DNA of 64,000 nucleotides from Paraburkholderia diazotrophica (GTDB lineage Bacteria; Pseudomonadota; Gammaproteobacteria; Burkholderiales; Burkholderiaceae), in assembly GCF_900108945.1 (NCBI RefSeq), contig NZ_FNYE01000001.1:496001-560000 (forward strand). Reading direction: 5' to 3'. Each line of letters starts with the position of its first letter. Position 1 is the first letter of the stretch. The notes under the pieces were generated by a model. It was not told the DNA's origin. It did not search any database and saw nothing but the letters and a program-made list of their open reading frames with translations. A program made the translations under genes and the position numbers. Shown piece by piece: positions 1 through 11,503 of the stretch.

Positions 1-223
1 AGAATATTTGGCTCTCTGACCCAAACTGTGCTGCCGGCGGCCTCGCAGCCCGCGGCGAGAGGCACGCGATCGATGTCACACGTGAGTGAGCGAAGCGACG
101 CGGCGGCCCTGCGCTAAAGCGAATGCAAAACGCAGTGTCGGGCGCAAGACGCAAAGCGGACATCGACAGGTGGCGCAGACAAGATAACTGATTCGCTCGA
201 ATAATTTTAGGACGATTGAAGCC

Positions 224-1570
224 ATGGCTAACGTTGTTGAAAACCTCGGCAAGCTCGAACGCCGCGTGACGATTTCCCTGCCGAAGGACACCGTGCAGAA
301 GGAAGTGGACGCGCGCATCCGTCAACTCGCGAAGAACGTGCGCATGCCGGGTTTCCGCCCGGGCAAGGTGCCGCTCAAGATGGTGACGCAGCAGTATGCG
401 GGTCAGGTGGAAGCCGAAGTGCTGAGCGACAAGGTTGGCAAGGAGTTCTTCGACATCAGCCGCGCGGAAAACCTGCGCGTCGCTGGCCAGCCCAGCTTCA
501 GCCCGAAGACGGACGCCACGGAAGGTGCCTACGCATTCGACGCCACGTTCGAGGTTTACCCGGAAGTGAAGCTGGGTGACGTGGCGACGGCTGAAATCGA
601 ACGCACGAAGACCACGATCAGCGACGCGGAAATCGACCGCACGCTGGACATCCTGCGCAAGCAGCGCGTGCACTTCCACGCTCGCGGCGAAGCCGGCGAG
701 CACGGCGACGGCGGCGCGGACACGGCTGCGAAGGATGGCGATCGCGTGACGGTCGACTTCGTCGGCAAGATCGACGGCGAAGCATTCCAGGGCGGCAGCG
801 CTGACGACTTCGCGTTTGTCCTGGGTGAAGGCCGCATGCTGCCGGAATTCGAAAAGGCTGCGCTCGGCCTGAAGGTCGGCGAGTCGAAGGAATTCGACCT
901 GAACTTCCCCGAGGACTATCACGGCAAGGAAGTCGCCGGCAAGACCGCGCAATTCACGATCACGATGAAGAAGATCGAGTGGCCGCACCTGCCGGAAATC
1001 GACGGCGAGTTCGCCAAGTCGCTCGGCATCGAAGACGGCGACCTGACGAAGATGCGCAATGAAATCAGGGACAACCTGGAGCGCGAAGCGAAGCGTCGCA
1101 CGCAGGCTGTCGTGAAGAACCAGGTGATGGACGCACTGCTGAAGATCTCCGAACTCGACGTCCCCAAGGCGCTGATCGAGCAGGACCAGCAGCGCCTCGT
1201 CGAAATGGCGCGCCAGGACCTGGCGCAGCGCGGCGTGCCGAACGCGAAGGACGCGCCGATTCCCGCCGAAATGTTCGCCGAGCAAGCCGAGCGCCGCGTG
1301 AAGCTGGGCCTCGTGCTGGCCGAGCTGGTGAAGGCCAACGACCTGCAGGCGAAGCCCGAGCAGATTCGCGCGGAAGTCGACGAATTCGCGAAGAGCTACG
1401 AAGACCCGAAGGAAGTCGTCCGCTGGTATTATTCGAACCAGCAACGCCTTGCCGAAATGGAAGCGTATGTCGTTGAATCCAACGTCGTCGATTTCGTGCT
1501 GAGCAAGGCGAAGGTGACGGACAAGGAAGTGAGCTTCGAAGAGCTGGCAAGCGCGACCGCGCAAGCTTAA
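224..1570 (+). CDS. tig: Trigger factor, ribosome-associated chaperone and peptidyl-prolyl isomerase
   Basis: Trigger factor binds the ribosome exit tunnel and shields nascent chains. The 448-residue product has the N-terminal ribosome-binding domain with the signature GFRPGK at residues 43-48. A central FKBP-type isomerase domain follows (around 165-250, with the run [15 protein letters not shown]), then a helical C-terminal chaperone domain. The length is slightly above the 432 residues of the E. coli protein because of a Gly/Asp-rich insertion near residues 155-170. The start is preceded by a modest AGGA at about 11 nt. It is followed by its own terminator and then clpP, the usual order in proteobacteria. 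Identification is secure. Confidence 0.98.
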   Translation: MANVVENLGKLERRVTISLPKDTVQKEVDARIRQLAKNVRMPGFRPGKVPLKMVTQQYAGQVEAEVLSDKVGKEFFDISRAENLRVAGQPSFSPKTDATEGAYAFDATFEVYPEVKLGDVATAEIERTKTTISDAEIDRTLDILRKQRVHFHARGEAGEHGDGGADTAAKDGDRVTVDFVGKIDGEAFQGGSADDFAFVLGEGRMLPEFEKAALGLKVGESKEFDLNFPEDYHGKEVAGKTAQFTITMKKIEWPHLPEIDGEFAKSLGIEDGDLTKMRNEIRDNLEREAKRRTQAVVKNQVMDALLKISELDVPKALIEQDQQRLVEMARQDLAQRGVPNAKDAPIPAEMFAEQAERRVKLGLVLAELVKANDLQAKPEQIRAEVDEFAKSYEDPKEVVRWYYSNQQRLAEMEAYVVESNVVDFVLSKAKVTDKEVSFEELASATAQA

Positions 1571-1579
1571 GCATCGCTC

Positions 1580-1624
1580 AAACGGCGTGCCGGCTGTCCG
1601 AACGACGGCCCGCACGCCGTTTTT
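1580..1624 (+). terminator. Intrinsic terminator after tig
   Basis: Inverted repeat with arms ACGGCGTGC and GCACGCCGT around a GC-rich loop, directly followed by a run of five T. It lies 10 bp after the tig stop codon, so clpP probably needs its own promoter. Confidence 0.8.
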
Positions 1625-1689
1625 ACGTGCTGAGAAACCGTACCGATGGCCGATTCGTGCTAAAAGAACGCTTGTCGGCGGTTTTTGCA

Positions 1690-1719
1690 CTTGAAGAAGT
1701 GCGTGGCCGCACCCAATTG
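1690..1719 (+). promoter_or_regulatory. Candidate sigma-32 (heat-shock) promoter of clpP
   Basis: CTTGAAG at 1690-1696 is followed after 15 nt by CCCAATTG at 1712-1719. This resembles the RpoH consensus CTTGAAA / CCCCATNT. The site lies about 45 bp before the clpP start and after the tig terminator. Heat-shock control of clpP is known in E. coli; here the assignment rests on sequence resemblance only. Confidence 0.45.
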
Positions 1720-1763
1720 TCCAGAATCGGCTATCAGAACATTTCCTGACAAGGATCCATTGC

Positions 1764-2423
1764 ATGACCTTTCGCGCTCAAATGCTGGACACGTTGACCT
1801 CCCAGTCGTCACGGGATCGGGATCTCGAAGCGCAAGCGCTCGGCCTCGTGCCGATCGTCGTCGAAACGAGCGGTCGCGGCGAACGTTCTTATGACATCTA
1901 CTCGCGCCTGCTGAAGGAGCGCGTGGTTTTCCTGGTCGGCGAAGTGAACGATCAGACCGCGAACCTCGTCATCGCACAGTTGCTGTTCCTCGAAAGTGAA
2001 AATCCGGACAAGGACATCAGCTTTTACATCAACAGCCCGGGTGGCTCGGTGTCGGCGGGTATGGCGATCTACGACACGATGCAGTTCATCAAGCCGGACG
2101 TCTCGACGCTGTGCATGGGTCTCGCGGCCAGCATGGGCGCGTTCCTGCTTGCAGCGGGCGCGAAGGGCAAGCGTTTTGCGTTGCCGAACGCACGCGTGAT
2201 GATCCACCAGCCGCTGGGCGGCGCACGCGGCCAGGCGTCGGATATCGAAATTCAGGCACGCGAAATCCTGTACCTGAAAGAGCGTCTGAACCAGTTGCTG
2301 TCGCATCACACCGGTCAACCTGTCGAGCGGATCCAGCGCGACACGGATCGCGACAACTTCATGTCTGGCGACGACGCGCAGGCGTATGGTCTCGTCGATC
2401 AGGTCCTGCATAAGCGTCCATAA
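1764..2423 (+). CDS. clpP: ATP-dependent Clp protease proteolytic subunit
   Basis: ClpP forms the tetradecameric serine-peptidase chamber that works with ClpX or ClpA. The product of 219 residues shows the catalytic Ser123 in AASMGA, His148 in MIHQP and the Asp-containing motif [10 protein letters not shown] near 192-201. It also has the family strand SPGGSVSAG at 91-99. Length and motifs are normal for the family, with a short N-terminal propeptide. It sits 207 bp before clpX, the partner unfoldase, behind the tig terminator, and may have a heat-shock promoter. Identification is secure. Confidence 0.98.
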   Translation: MTFRAQMLDTLTSQSSRDRDLEAQALGLVPIVVETSGRGERSYDIYSRLLKERVVFLVGEVNDQTANLVIAQLLFLESENPDKDISFYINSPGGSVSAGMAIYDTMQFIKPDVSTLCMGLAASMGAFLLAAGAKGKRFALPNARVMIHQPLGGARGQASDIEIQAREILYLKERLNQLLSHHTGQPVERIQRDTDRDNFMSGDDAQAYGLVDQVLHKRP

Positions 2424-2630
2424 AGATTCGCTGAAACATGACTGATCCGGAGCGCTTTTCCTTCAAATTGGGGGAAGAGCGCCGGCGCAAAACCTTGTGA
2501 AATAATAAGACCCGTCTGAACGCCTGCGGCAAACGCCGTCACAGCTTTTGCGCATCCGTCCTACCCCGAACTGAACGGGGTGGGCAAACGGCGTATCATG
2601 TCATTCGAGTGTCCGGAGGCTCACACATCT

Positions 2631-3902
2631 ATGGCGGACAAAAAAGGTTCTAACAGCGAAAAGCTGTTGTATTGCTCGTTCTGCGGTAAGAGTCAGCACG
2701 AAGTCAAAAAGCTGATTGCTGGCCCGTCGGTATTCATTTGCGATGAATGTATCGACCTTTGCAACGAGATCATTCGCGACGAAGCAGCGGGCGCGGGCCT
2801 GGAAACAGGTCTGTCCAAGTCCGATCTGCCGAGTCCCCAGGAAATCCGCGAAATCCTCGATCAATACGTGATCGGGCAGGAACGCGCGAAGAAAATTCTC
2901 GCGGTCGCGGTCTACAACCACTACAAGCGTCTCAAGCATCTCGACAAGAAGGACGAGGTCGAGTTGTCGAAGAGCAACATTCTGCTGATCGGCCCGACGG
3001 GCTCCGGCAAGACGCTGCTTGCGCAGACGCTTGCGCGCCTTCTGAACGTGCCGTTCGTGATCGCCGACGCGACCACGCTGACGGAAGCCGGCTACGTCGG
3101 CGAAGACGTCGAAAACATCATTCAGAAGCTGCTGCAAAACTGCAATTACGAGGTCGACAAGGCGCAGCGCGGCATCGTCTATATCGACGAAATCGACAAG
3201 ATCAGCCGCAAGTCGGACAACCCGTCGATTACCCGCGACGTGTCGGGCGAAGGTGTGCAGCAAGCACTGCTGAAGCTGGTCGAGGGCACGATGGCGTCGG
3301 TGCCGCCGCAAGGTGGTCGTAAGCATCCGAACCAGGATTTCATCCAGGTCGATACGACCAACATCCTGTTCATCTGCGGCGGCGCGTTCGATGGCCTCGA
3401 AAAAGTCATCGTCGATCGTACTGAAAAAACGGGGATCGGTTTCGGCGCAAGCGTCAAGAGTAAGCAGGATCGCGACGCGGGCGAGGTGCTGCGCGAAGTC
3501 GAACCGGAAGATCTCATCAAATTCGGCCTGATTCCGGAACTGATCGGCCGTCTACCCGTCGTGGCGACGCTCGGCAAGCTGGACGAAGCCGCGCTGATGA
3601 AGATTCTGGTCGAACCGAAGAACGCACTCGTGAAGCAGTATCACAAGCTGTTCAGCATGGAGCGCGTCGAACTGGAGATTCGCCCGGCCGCATTGCAGGC
3701 CGTTGCGCGCAAGGCGATCCGCCGTAAGACGGGGGCACGTGGCTTGCGTTCGATTCTGGAACAGGCGTTGCTCGACGTGATGTACGAACTGCCGGCAATG
3801 AAGGGCGTCAGCAAAGTCATTATTGACGACAATGTCATTGATGGTGACGGAAAGCCGCTATTGATCTACGAAGACGCTCCGAAGGTGGCGGGCTCGAATT
3901 GA
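2631..3902 (+). CDS. clpX: ATP-dependent Clp protease ATP-binding subunit ClpX
   Basis: ClpX is the hexameric AAA+ unfoldase that recognises substrates and feeds them to ClpP. With the ATG at 2631 the product is 423 residues, matching the family length; an in-frame ATG at 2580 would add 17 residues not typical of ClpX. The N-terminal zinc-binding domain has Cys15, Cys18, Cys37 and Cys40. Walker A GPTGSGKT is at 121-128 and Walker B IVYIDEID near 183-190. The IGF-type loop for ClpP docking is seen as [14 protein letters not shown] lies 12 nt before the chosen start. It ends at a strong terminator before lon. Confidence 0.97.
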   Translation: MADKKGSNSEKLLYCSFCGKSQHEVKKLIAGPSVFICDECIDLCNEIIRDEAAGAGLETGLSKSDLPSPQEIREILDQYVIGQERAKKILAVAVYNHYKRLKHLDKKDEVELSKSNILLIGPTGSGKTLLAQTLARLLNVPFVIADATTLTEAGYVGEDVENIIQKLLQNCNYEVDKAQRGIVYIDEIDKISRKSDNPSITRDVSGEGVQQALLKLVEGTMASVPPQGGRKHPNQDFIQVDTTNILFICGGAFDGLEKVIVDRTEKTGIGFGASVKSKQDRDAGEVLREVEPEDLIKFGLIPELIGRLPVVATLGKLDEAALMKILVEPKNALVKQYHKLFSMERVELEIRPAALQAVARKAIRRKTGARGLRSILEQALLDVMYELPAMKGVSKVIIDDNVIDGDGKPLLIYEDAPKVAGSN

Positions 3903-3922
3903 TCGGCTTTCCGATTTGTTGA

Positions 3923-3957
3923 AAAAAAGCCGTTCATGGCGCGTGAACGGCTTTTTT
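3923..3957. terminator. Strong bidirectional-type terminator between clpX and lon
   Basis: A 14-bp perfect stem (AAAAAAGCCGTTCA with its complement) encloses a 7-nt loop and ends in six T. The A-run on the other side makes it symmetrical. It lies 20 bp after the clpX stop, so lon is transcribed separately. Confidence 0.9.
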
Positions 3958-4085
3958 CGTTTATCGTGTCGTCAGGACGGAATGTTTTTCTGGAGTCACT
4001 GAACTTTTCCCACACGCGAAGGCTTGCAATCGTTTTATGCGGCCTCAACTACCGAACAAACTGATTCCACTCATGGGGAAATGAA

Positions 4086-6503
<2,418 letters not shown>

Positions 6504-6545
6504 GCATCTGATTGGCCGGCGGCAGCCGGCCGTGTCAGCAAGTGG

Positions 6546-6574
6546 AAACCCGCGGCTTGGTCCGCGGGTTTTTT
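6546..6574 (+). terminator. Intrinsic terminator after lon
   Basis: Ten-bp stem AAACCCGCGG with its complement, loop CTTGGT, followed by a T run. It lies 42 bp after the lon stop. Confidence 0.9.
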
Positions 6575-6733
6575 ATTTGCATATGCCGAAGAAACGCGCA
6601 AACGTTTTTTCGTATGCGCTCTCGTGAATACCGTTTTCAACCGGCACAATTTGTTGCATCCGCATCGGTCTCTTTGCAAGATTTTGTCATCGACAAGCAT
6701 TCGATGCACCCTTCGAATCAGGCCCAACCCCGC

Positions 6734-6762
6734 TTGACACAAGGGTTTCGGCCCATTCTAAT
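6734..6762 (+). promoter_or_regulatory. Sigma-70 promoter of hupB
   Basis: A perfect -35 TTGACA at 6734-6739 is followed, after exactly 17 nt, by the -10 hexamer TCTAAT at 6757-6762. This gives a leader of about 80 nt before the hupB ATG at 6851. It is the best-matching promoter in the window, fitting a highly expressed nucleoid protein. Confidence 0.75.
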
Positions 6763-6850
6763 GAGTGGCCGGCAAATAATGCCGTGCCGCAGATAAACCG
6801 GGCGCTTAAGCGCTTTCATGATTGCCCAACTACACACTCGGGGGCTTTAA

Positions 6851-7123
6851 ATGAATAAAACGGAATTAATCGATCACATCGCACAGCAAGCCGACATTTC
6901 GAAAGCGGCAGCGGGCCGCGCACTGGATGCCGTGATCGGTGGCGTCAAAGGCACGTTGAAAAAGGGTGGTTCGGTCACGCTGGTCGGTTTCGGCACGTTC
7001 GCCGTGGGCAAGCGCACGGCTCGCACGGGCCGCAATCCTCGCACGGGCGCGGCGATCAAGATCAAGGCAGCCAAGGTCCCGAAATTTAGGCCTGGCAAAG
7101 CGCTGAAAGATGCGTTAAACTAA
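6851..7123 (+). CDS. hupB: DNA-binding protein HU-beta
   Basis: HU is a small basic dimeric nucleoid protein that bends DNA. The 90-residue product begins [11 protein letters not shown], has the two-helix N-terminal body, and the beta-arm region with the family signature GFGTFAV followed by RTGRNPRTG. Length and motifs are typical. It sits behind lon and its own consensus promoter and ahead of two tRNA genes, as in most Burkholderiaceae. IHF subunits share the fold, but the arm sequence and lon linkage favour HU. Confidence 0.96.
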   Translation: MNKTELIDHIAQQADISKAAAGRALDAVIGGVKGTLKKGGSVTLVGFGTFAVGKRTARTGRNPRTGAAIKIKAAKVPKFRPGKALKDALN

Positions 7124-7193
7124 TGGGCTCGCTGCTTGATGAGATTGCCGGTGAAAATCGGCATGAGCAATCAGGCGGCGGCGATCTCGGAGC

Positions 7194-7269
7194 GGGTGCT
7201 TAGCTCAGTTGGTAGAGCGGCGCCCTTACAAGGCGTAGGTCGGGAGTTCGAGCCTCTCAGCACCCACCA
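7194..7269 (+). tRNA. tRNA-Val (anticodon TAC)
   Basis: A 76-nt cloverleaf: acceptor GGGTGCT pairs with AGCACCC. The D arm contains AGCTCAGTTGGTAGAGC and the T arm GGGAGTTCGAGCCTC, and the CCA end is encoded. The anticodon TAC is at 7227-7229, position 34-36, inside loop CTTACAA. Confidence 0.95.
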
Positions 7270-7310
7270 GTTCCAGATTGAAGTGACACGCTGCAGCATA
7301 TGCAGCAAAA

Positions 7311-7387
7311 GGAGTGGTAGTTCAGTCGGTTAGAATACCGGCCTGTCACGCCGGGGGTCGCGGGTTCGAGTCCCGTCCACTCCGCCA
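7311..7387 (+). tRNA. tRNA-Asp (anticodon GTC)
   Basis: A 77-nt cloverleaf with acceptor GGAGTGG pairing with CCACTCC, T arm CGGGTTCGAGTCCCG and encoded CCA. The anticodon GTC is at 7345-7347 in loop CTGTCAC. It lies 41 bp after tRNA-Val, probably on one transcript, and is closed by a terminator 10 bp downstream. Confidence 0.95.
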
Positions 7388-7396
7388 GTATCCTAG

Positions 7397-7423
7397 AAAG
7401 GCGAACTCCGGTTCGCCTTTTTT
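7397..7423 (+). terminator. Terminator after the tRNA pair
   Basis: Ten-bp stem AAAGGCGAAC with its complement, tetraloop TCCG, followed by a T run. It separates the tRNA transcript from ppiD. Confidence 0.9.
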
Positions 7424-7485
7424 ATTGCCCGCTGTTGTACTATCGGGCGTTCCGTTTTTGGCACCTGACTATTGCCTCTTCAAGC

Positions 7486-9414
7486 ATGCTCGACTTCTTC
7501 CGCAATCACCAACGTCTGATGATGTTCATGCTCATCCTGGTCATTCTTCCGGGCTTGGGCTTTGTGGGTATCCAGGGCTTCCGCGGTTTCTTTGACGAGA
7601 GCTCGAACGTCGCGAGCGTCAACGGTCACAAGATCACGCGCGGCGAATTCGACAACGCGTGGCGCCAGCAGATGGACCGCGCGCGTCAGATGCTCGGCGC
7701 CCAGTTCGACTCGAAGGTGTTCGACACGCCGGAGCGCCGCAAGGATATGCTCGACGGTCTGATTCAACAGCGCGTGCTCGCCGACGAAACGCAACGCCTG
7801 CATCTGACGGTCTCTGACGATGCGCTGCGCCGCGCGCTGCTGGCCGACCCGGTGATCGGTTCGTTGAAGAACCCCGATGGATCGATCGACCTCAACAAAT
7901 ATAAAGAACTCCTTGCGATGCAGGGCCTCACGCCCGATCAATATCAGGAGCAGGTCCGCTACGGCATGGCGATGCAGCAGTTGCCCGCCGTCATCACGCA
8001 GACGTCGTTCACGCCCAAGACGCTCGCTCAGCATCTGACCGAACTCGCCGAGCAGCAGCGCGAAGTGCAGGGTCTCGCATTCCACGCGAAGGAGTACGAG
8101 TCGAAGGTGAAGCCGACCGACGCGCAGATCCAGGCGTACTACGACGCGCACAGCAACGACTTCGCGACACCCGCGACGGCGACGATCCAGTACCTCGTGA
8201 TGTCGCCGGCCACGCTCGCTGCGTCGACGAATCCGAGCGACGCCGATCTCAAGAAGTATTACGACGACAACATCGCGCACTTCCGCACGACGGCCGAAGT
8301 GCGTGCGAGCCACATCCTGATCGCGGCGCCGAAGGACGCGAGCGCTGCCGACAAGGACAAGGCGAAGCAGAAAGCGCAAGAGATCCTCGCGCAGGTCAAG
8401 GCGCATCCGGATCAGTTCGCGCAGCTCGCGCAACAGGATTCGCAAGATCCGGGCTCGGCATCGAAGGGCGGCGATCTGGGTTATTTCGGCCCGGGCATGA
8501 TCGCGGGCGGCAAAGCGTTCGACGATGCCGTCTTCAAGATGAAGAAGGACGAGATCAGCGACCTGATCCAGTCGGACTTCGGTTATCACATCGTCAAGGT
8601 GACGGACGTGAAGCCGTCGGTGACGAAGCCCTTCGACGAAGTGAAGGACTCGATTGCGAAGGATCTGAAGACGCAGCTTGCGGCCAAGGCGTTCAGCGAC
8701 GATTCGGAAGGCTTCACGTCGACCGTCTACGAACAGGCGAAGAGCCTGCAGCCGGCCGCGGACAAGTACAAGCTGCAGATCCAGACCGCGACGGTCACGC
8801 CGAAGGCCAACACCGCTCTGGCGCCGGATAGCCCGCTGAACAGCGCGAAGTTCCTCGCTGCCGTCTTTGCGAACGATTCGGTGAAGGACCGCAACAACAC
8901 GCAAGCCATCGACGTCGGCAGCAACACGCTGGTCGCCGCGCACGTGACCGACTACAAGCCGGCCGCCGTGCCCGCGCTCGCCGCAATCAAGGATGCCGTG
9001 CGTCAGAAGCTCGTCGTACAGCAGGCCGCCGAGCTGGCCCGCAAAGAAGGCGAAGCGAAGCTGGCGGATCTGCAGAAGTCGAAGTCGACGGACGGCTTCT
9101 CGTCCTCGCTGAAGGTGTCGCGCAACGACGCGCAAGGCGTGCCGGCTGCCGCATTGGGTGCAATTTACAAGGCCGATGCCCAAAAGTTGCCGGGTTACGT
9201 CGGTGTGGATCTCGGTGCGGACGGCTACGTGATCTATCGCGTGAACGCTGTGGTTCCGCCGGCTCCGACCGATTCGAAGCGTCTCGCGGCTGCGCAGCAG
9301 CAGATTGCATCGGTGAACGCGCAGGCCGAAGCGGAAGCCTATCTGGACGCGTTGCGCGAGCGTTCGAAGGTGAAGATGTACGGCTCGCTCGAAAGCAGCC
9401 AGTCGGGCGAGTAA
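7486..9414 (+). CDS. ppiD: Membrane-anchored periplasmic folding factor PpiD (SurA_N / parvulin)
   Basis: PpiD is anchored in the inner membrane next to the Sec translocon and assists folding of secreted proteins. With the start at 7486 the product has 642 residues and begins MLDFFRNHQR, the usual family start. One transmembrane helix spans about residues 11-30. A SurA-N-like chaperone region follows (about 35-200), then a parvulin domain around 265-370 with ASHILI, the GGDLGYFGPG segment and GYHIVKV. A long C-terminal helical and second SurA-like region completes it. An in-frame ATG 51 bp upstream would place residues before the membrane helix that are not family-like. Confidence 0.93.
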   Translation: MLDFFRNHQRLMMFMLILVILPGLGFVGIQGFRGFFDESSNVASVNGHKITRGEFDNAWRQQMDRARQMLGAQFDSKVFDTPERRKDMLDGLIQQRVLADETQRLHLTVSDDALRRALLADPVIGSLKNPDGSIDLNKYKELLAMQGLTPDQYQEQVRYGMAMQQLPAVITQTSFTPKTLAQHLTELAEQQREVQGLAFHAKEYESKVKPTDAQIQAYYDAHSNDFATPATATIQYLVMSPATLAASTNPSDADLKKYYDDNIAHFRTTAEVRASHILIAAPKDASAADKDKAKQKAQEILAQVKAHPDQFAQLAQQDSQDPGSASKGGDLGYFGPGMIAGGKAFDDAVFKMKKDEISDLIQSDFGYHIVKVTDVKPSVTKPFDEVKDSIAKDLKTQLAAKAFSDDSEGFTSTVYEQAKSLQPAADKYKLQIQTATVTPKANTALAPDSPLNSAKFLAAVFANDSVKDRNNTQAIDVGSNTLVAAHVTDYKPAAVPALAAIKDAVRQKLVVQQAAELARKEGEAKLADLQKSKSTDGFSSSLKVSRNDAQGVPAAALGAIYKADAQKLPGYVGVDLGADGYVIYRVNAVVPPAPTDSKRLAAAQQQIASVNAQAEAEAYLDALRERSKVKMYGSLESSQSGE

Positions 9415-9468
9415 GCCCGCTTCGATCGACGCATGAGGCCGTTCCCGGCGGCTTCATGCAGACATCGG

Positions 9469-9507
9469 AAAGCCCCGCACATGTGGCCGCACATGCGGGG
9501 CTTTTTT
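9469..9507. terminator. Bidirectional terminator between ppiD and a convergent lipoprotein gene
   Basis: Stem AAAGCCCCGCA with its complement and a T run on the plus strand. It lies 55 bp past ppiD and 27 bp past the end of the convergent minus-strand gene, so it can serve both. Confidence 0.85.
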
Positions 9508-9533
9508 GTTTTGCGACGAGCGTCGCACCGGCG

Positions 9534-9872
9534 TTACAGGCAGGCGCTGATATCGCTCGTTGCGTCGCTGCCTGCGCCGCCCGCCGCACGGAACCCGACC
9601 CACGTGCCCGTGCCCCGATAGTTCGGACGCACAATCGCGGCGGCGCCGTTCGGCGGCTGCTGGCCGGGGACGTAGACGTCCAGCGCCTGATCGTTGGCCA
9701 ATGTATCTTGTGCCACGACCTGCTGCTGCGACTTGTCCGCCCACTTCTTCGCGATGCATTGGCCGACAGCCCTCGGTGGCTGCTGGCTGGTGCCGACGGA
9801 CTGCACGCCGGCGGGCTGCGCGGCGCAAGCGGAAATGGCGACAGCCATAGCGACAAGCGGTAAGTATTTCAT
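9534..9872 (-). CDS. Small secreted lipoprotein of unknown function
   Basis: The 112-residue product has an N-terminal signal (MKYLPLVAMAVAISAC) ending in a lipobox-like ISAC at residue 16. This suggests lipid anchoring, probably in the outer membrane. The mature part begins AAQPAGVQ, is Gln-rich, and contains a single conserved-looking block PNYRGTGTWVGFRAAGG plus three further Cys including one near the C-terminus. I do not recognise a family with certainty. The start has GGAGATA upstream on its own strand. It is monocistronic between a terminator and the tesA-like gene. Confidence 0.75.
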   Translation of the reverse strand: MKYLPLVAMAVAISACAAQPAGVQSVGTSQQPPRAVGQCIAKKWADKSQQQVVAQDTLANDQALDVYVPGQQPPNGAAAIVRPNYRGTGTWVGFRAAGGAGSDATSDISACL

Positions 9873-10015
9873 GTTATCTCCTTCCAGAAATCGATCGGGT
9901 CGAGCCGGTAATCAAAGTCAGGCGTGTCCATCCGATGACGTGCCCGATCACGTTTCCCGTTATTCGAGACGAGTTGTCGGCGCGCCGTCACGGACCCGCA
10001 TGAGCGGCCGCGCGT

Positions 10016-10765
10016 TCATTGGGACGTGGCGTGGAGCAGCGGCTTCAGCGCCGGCCACACGTTGTCGAGGAGCAGGGGCTGTGCCTGTTGCGTCGGATGG
10101 ATCTGATCCGACTGAAACATGTCCGGCTTGTTTTCGATCCCGGCGAGGAGAAATGGGACGAGCGGCACGCGCAATTGCTTCGACAACTCGCCGTACAGTC
10201 CGTGGAACTTTTGCGTGTAGTCGAGGCCGTAATTGGGCGGCACGTACATGCCGATCAGCAGGACCTTCGCGTGACCCTGCAGGGCTTCCTTGATGATCGT
10301 GCGAAGATTGTCCTCTGTCGTGCCGAGCGGGACACCGCGCAGCGCATCGTTGGCGCCGAGTTCGACGATTACGATGGCGGGCTTGAGACGCTGCATCAAC
10401 GCGGGCAGACGCGCGCGCCCGCCGCTCGTGGTGTCGCCGCTGATGCTCGCATTCGCAACGTTATAATCGATCCGCTCACTCGACAGACGCTGACGCATCA
10501 GCGAAACCCAGCCGGTGTCGCGAGGCAGCCCGTATTCGGCGGAGATGCTGTCGCCGAGCACGACGATCGTCGGCTTCGACTGCTGCGTATTGGTGCCTGC
10601 CGCTGTCGCGGCCGTCGCCGCCGTCGCTGCCGTCGCGGCGGAGTTGGCGCTGGCGTCTGTGCTATTGGCCGCCTGGGCGCACGCGCAAAACATCGCGGCG
10701 AAGGCGAGCGCAATACCTGCCGCGCTCGACGCAGCGGCGCGCACTTTCAACCTACGCTTCACCAT
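10016..10765 (-). CDS. tesA: Arylesterase / TesA-like SGNH hydrolase (lysophospholipase)
   Basis: This is a periplasmic GDSL/SGNH hydrolase acting on acyl esters. The 249-residue product has a signal peptide (about 1-33, cleavage near AQA-AN), then a low-complexity Ala/Thr linker (about 43-57) encoded by four 9-bp repeats. The SGNH blocks follow: Ser73 in GDSISAEYGL, the Gly of SGDTTSGG, Asn in GANDALRG, and Asp/His in DQIHPT. It is divergent from the adjacent ABC ATPase, and the two start codons overlap in CATG at 10763-10766. In E. coli tesA is likewise divergent from ybbA. Family assignment is strong; substrate is not determined by sequence. Confidence 0.9.
   Translation of the reverse strand: MVKRRLKVRAAASSAAGIALAFAAMFCACAQAANSTDASANSAATAATAATAATAAGTNTQQSKPTIVVLGDSISAEYGLPRDTGWVSLMRQRLSSERIDYNVANASISGDTTSGGRARLPALMQRLKPAIVIVELGANDALRGVPLGTTEDNLRTIIKEALQGHAKVLLIGMYVPPNYGLDYTQKFHGLYGELSKQLRVPLVPFLLAGIENKPDMFQSDQIHPTQQAQPLLLDNVWPALKPLLHATSQ
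10602..10637. repeat. Four tandem 9-bp repeats within the tesA-like gene
   Basis: Four consecutive 9-mers of the form GCYGTCGCN encode an Ala-Thr-Ala-type linker on the minus strand. They lie 130-160 bp upstream of the divergent ABC ATPase start. Confidence 0.8.
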
Positions 10766-11450
10766 GCCAAAGAAAACCGATCCAGTCATCGAAGTGCGGG
10801 GTTTGTGCAAGAGGGTTAAGGACGCTACAGGCGAGTTGACGATCCTCGATAACATCGACCTGTCGATTCGAGCCAGCAGCCGCGTGGCGATCGTCGGCGC
10901 ATCGGGCTCGGGCAAGTCTACGCTGCTTGGACTGCTTGCCGGATTGGACAGCGCGACGTCGGGGTCGGTTCGTCTGCTCGGCCGCGAACTGACGGAACTC
11001 GACGAAGACGGCCGCGCCGCGCTGCGCAACGGTTCGGTCGGCTTTGTGTTCCAGTCGTTCCAGTTGATGCCGCATCTGACGGCGCTTGAAAACGTCACGC
11101 TTCCGCTCGAACTGCAAGGCGGCCTCTCTCCACGCGACGTCAACGCGCGCGCGCGGACGCTGCTCACGCAAGTCGGGCTGGGTGAGCGGATGCGTCACTA
11201 TCCGAAGCTGCTGTCGGGCGGCGAGCAGCAACGCGTGGCGCTGGCACGCGCGTTCGCAACCCATCCCGCGATTCTTTTCGCTGACGAGCCGACGGGCAGC
11301 CTCGATGCCGCGACGGGCCACGCCGTCATCGATCTGATGTTCGAGATGAATCGCGCAAACGGCGCGACGCTCGTGCTGGTCACGCACGACGTCGAACTGG
11401 CGCGCCGCTGCGATACGACGATAACGATCGAAGCAGGACGCCTGATCTGA
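10764..11450 (+). CDS. ABC transporter ATP-binding protein (YbbA/LolD-type)
   Basis: The 228-residue cytoplasmic ATPase belongs to the MacB/LolD/YbbA group that powers lipoprotein or membrane-lipid handling. Visible motifs are Walker A GASGSGKST (about 47-55), Q-loop FVFQSFQ, signature LSGGEQQRVALARAF (about 148-162) and Walker B ILFADEPT. The start MPKKTD overlaps the start codon of the divergent tesA-like gene. No permease gene follows: the next gene is pgi on the other strand. In E. coli the equivalent ybbA is followed by the permease ybbP. Its partner here is therefore elsewhere or absent. Confidence 0.9.
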   Translation: MPKKTDPVIEVRGLCKRVKDATGELTILDNIDLSIRASSRVAIVGASGSGKSTLLGLLAGLDSATSGSVRLLGRELTELDEDGRAALRNGSVGFVFQSFQLMPHLTALENVTLPLELQGGLSPRDVNARARTLLTQVGLGERMRHYPKLLSGGEQQRVALARAFATHPAILFADEPTGSLDAATGHAVIDLMFEMNRANGATLVLVTHDVELARRCDTTITIEAGRLI

Positions 11451-11503
11451 GCGCGGGCCGCAACGGCTTCAAAACGTACGTCGACTGAGGTGCAAAAGCA
11501 AAA

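Larger units (their letters stand above)
6504..6850 (+). other. lon-hupB intergenic control region
   Basis: This 347-bp gap holds a 7-bp GC palindrome with a 4-nt loop at 6514-6531, the lon terminator at 6546-6574, a moderately AT-rich stretch, and the hupB promoter at 6734-6762. No additional gene is supported. Confidence 0.7.

Noticed and set aside
1..223. Another tRNA gene or a partial gene at the left edge
   Set aside because: No cloverleaf or family-like reading frame is visible; it is best seen as the tig upstream region.
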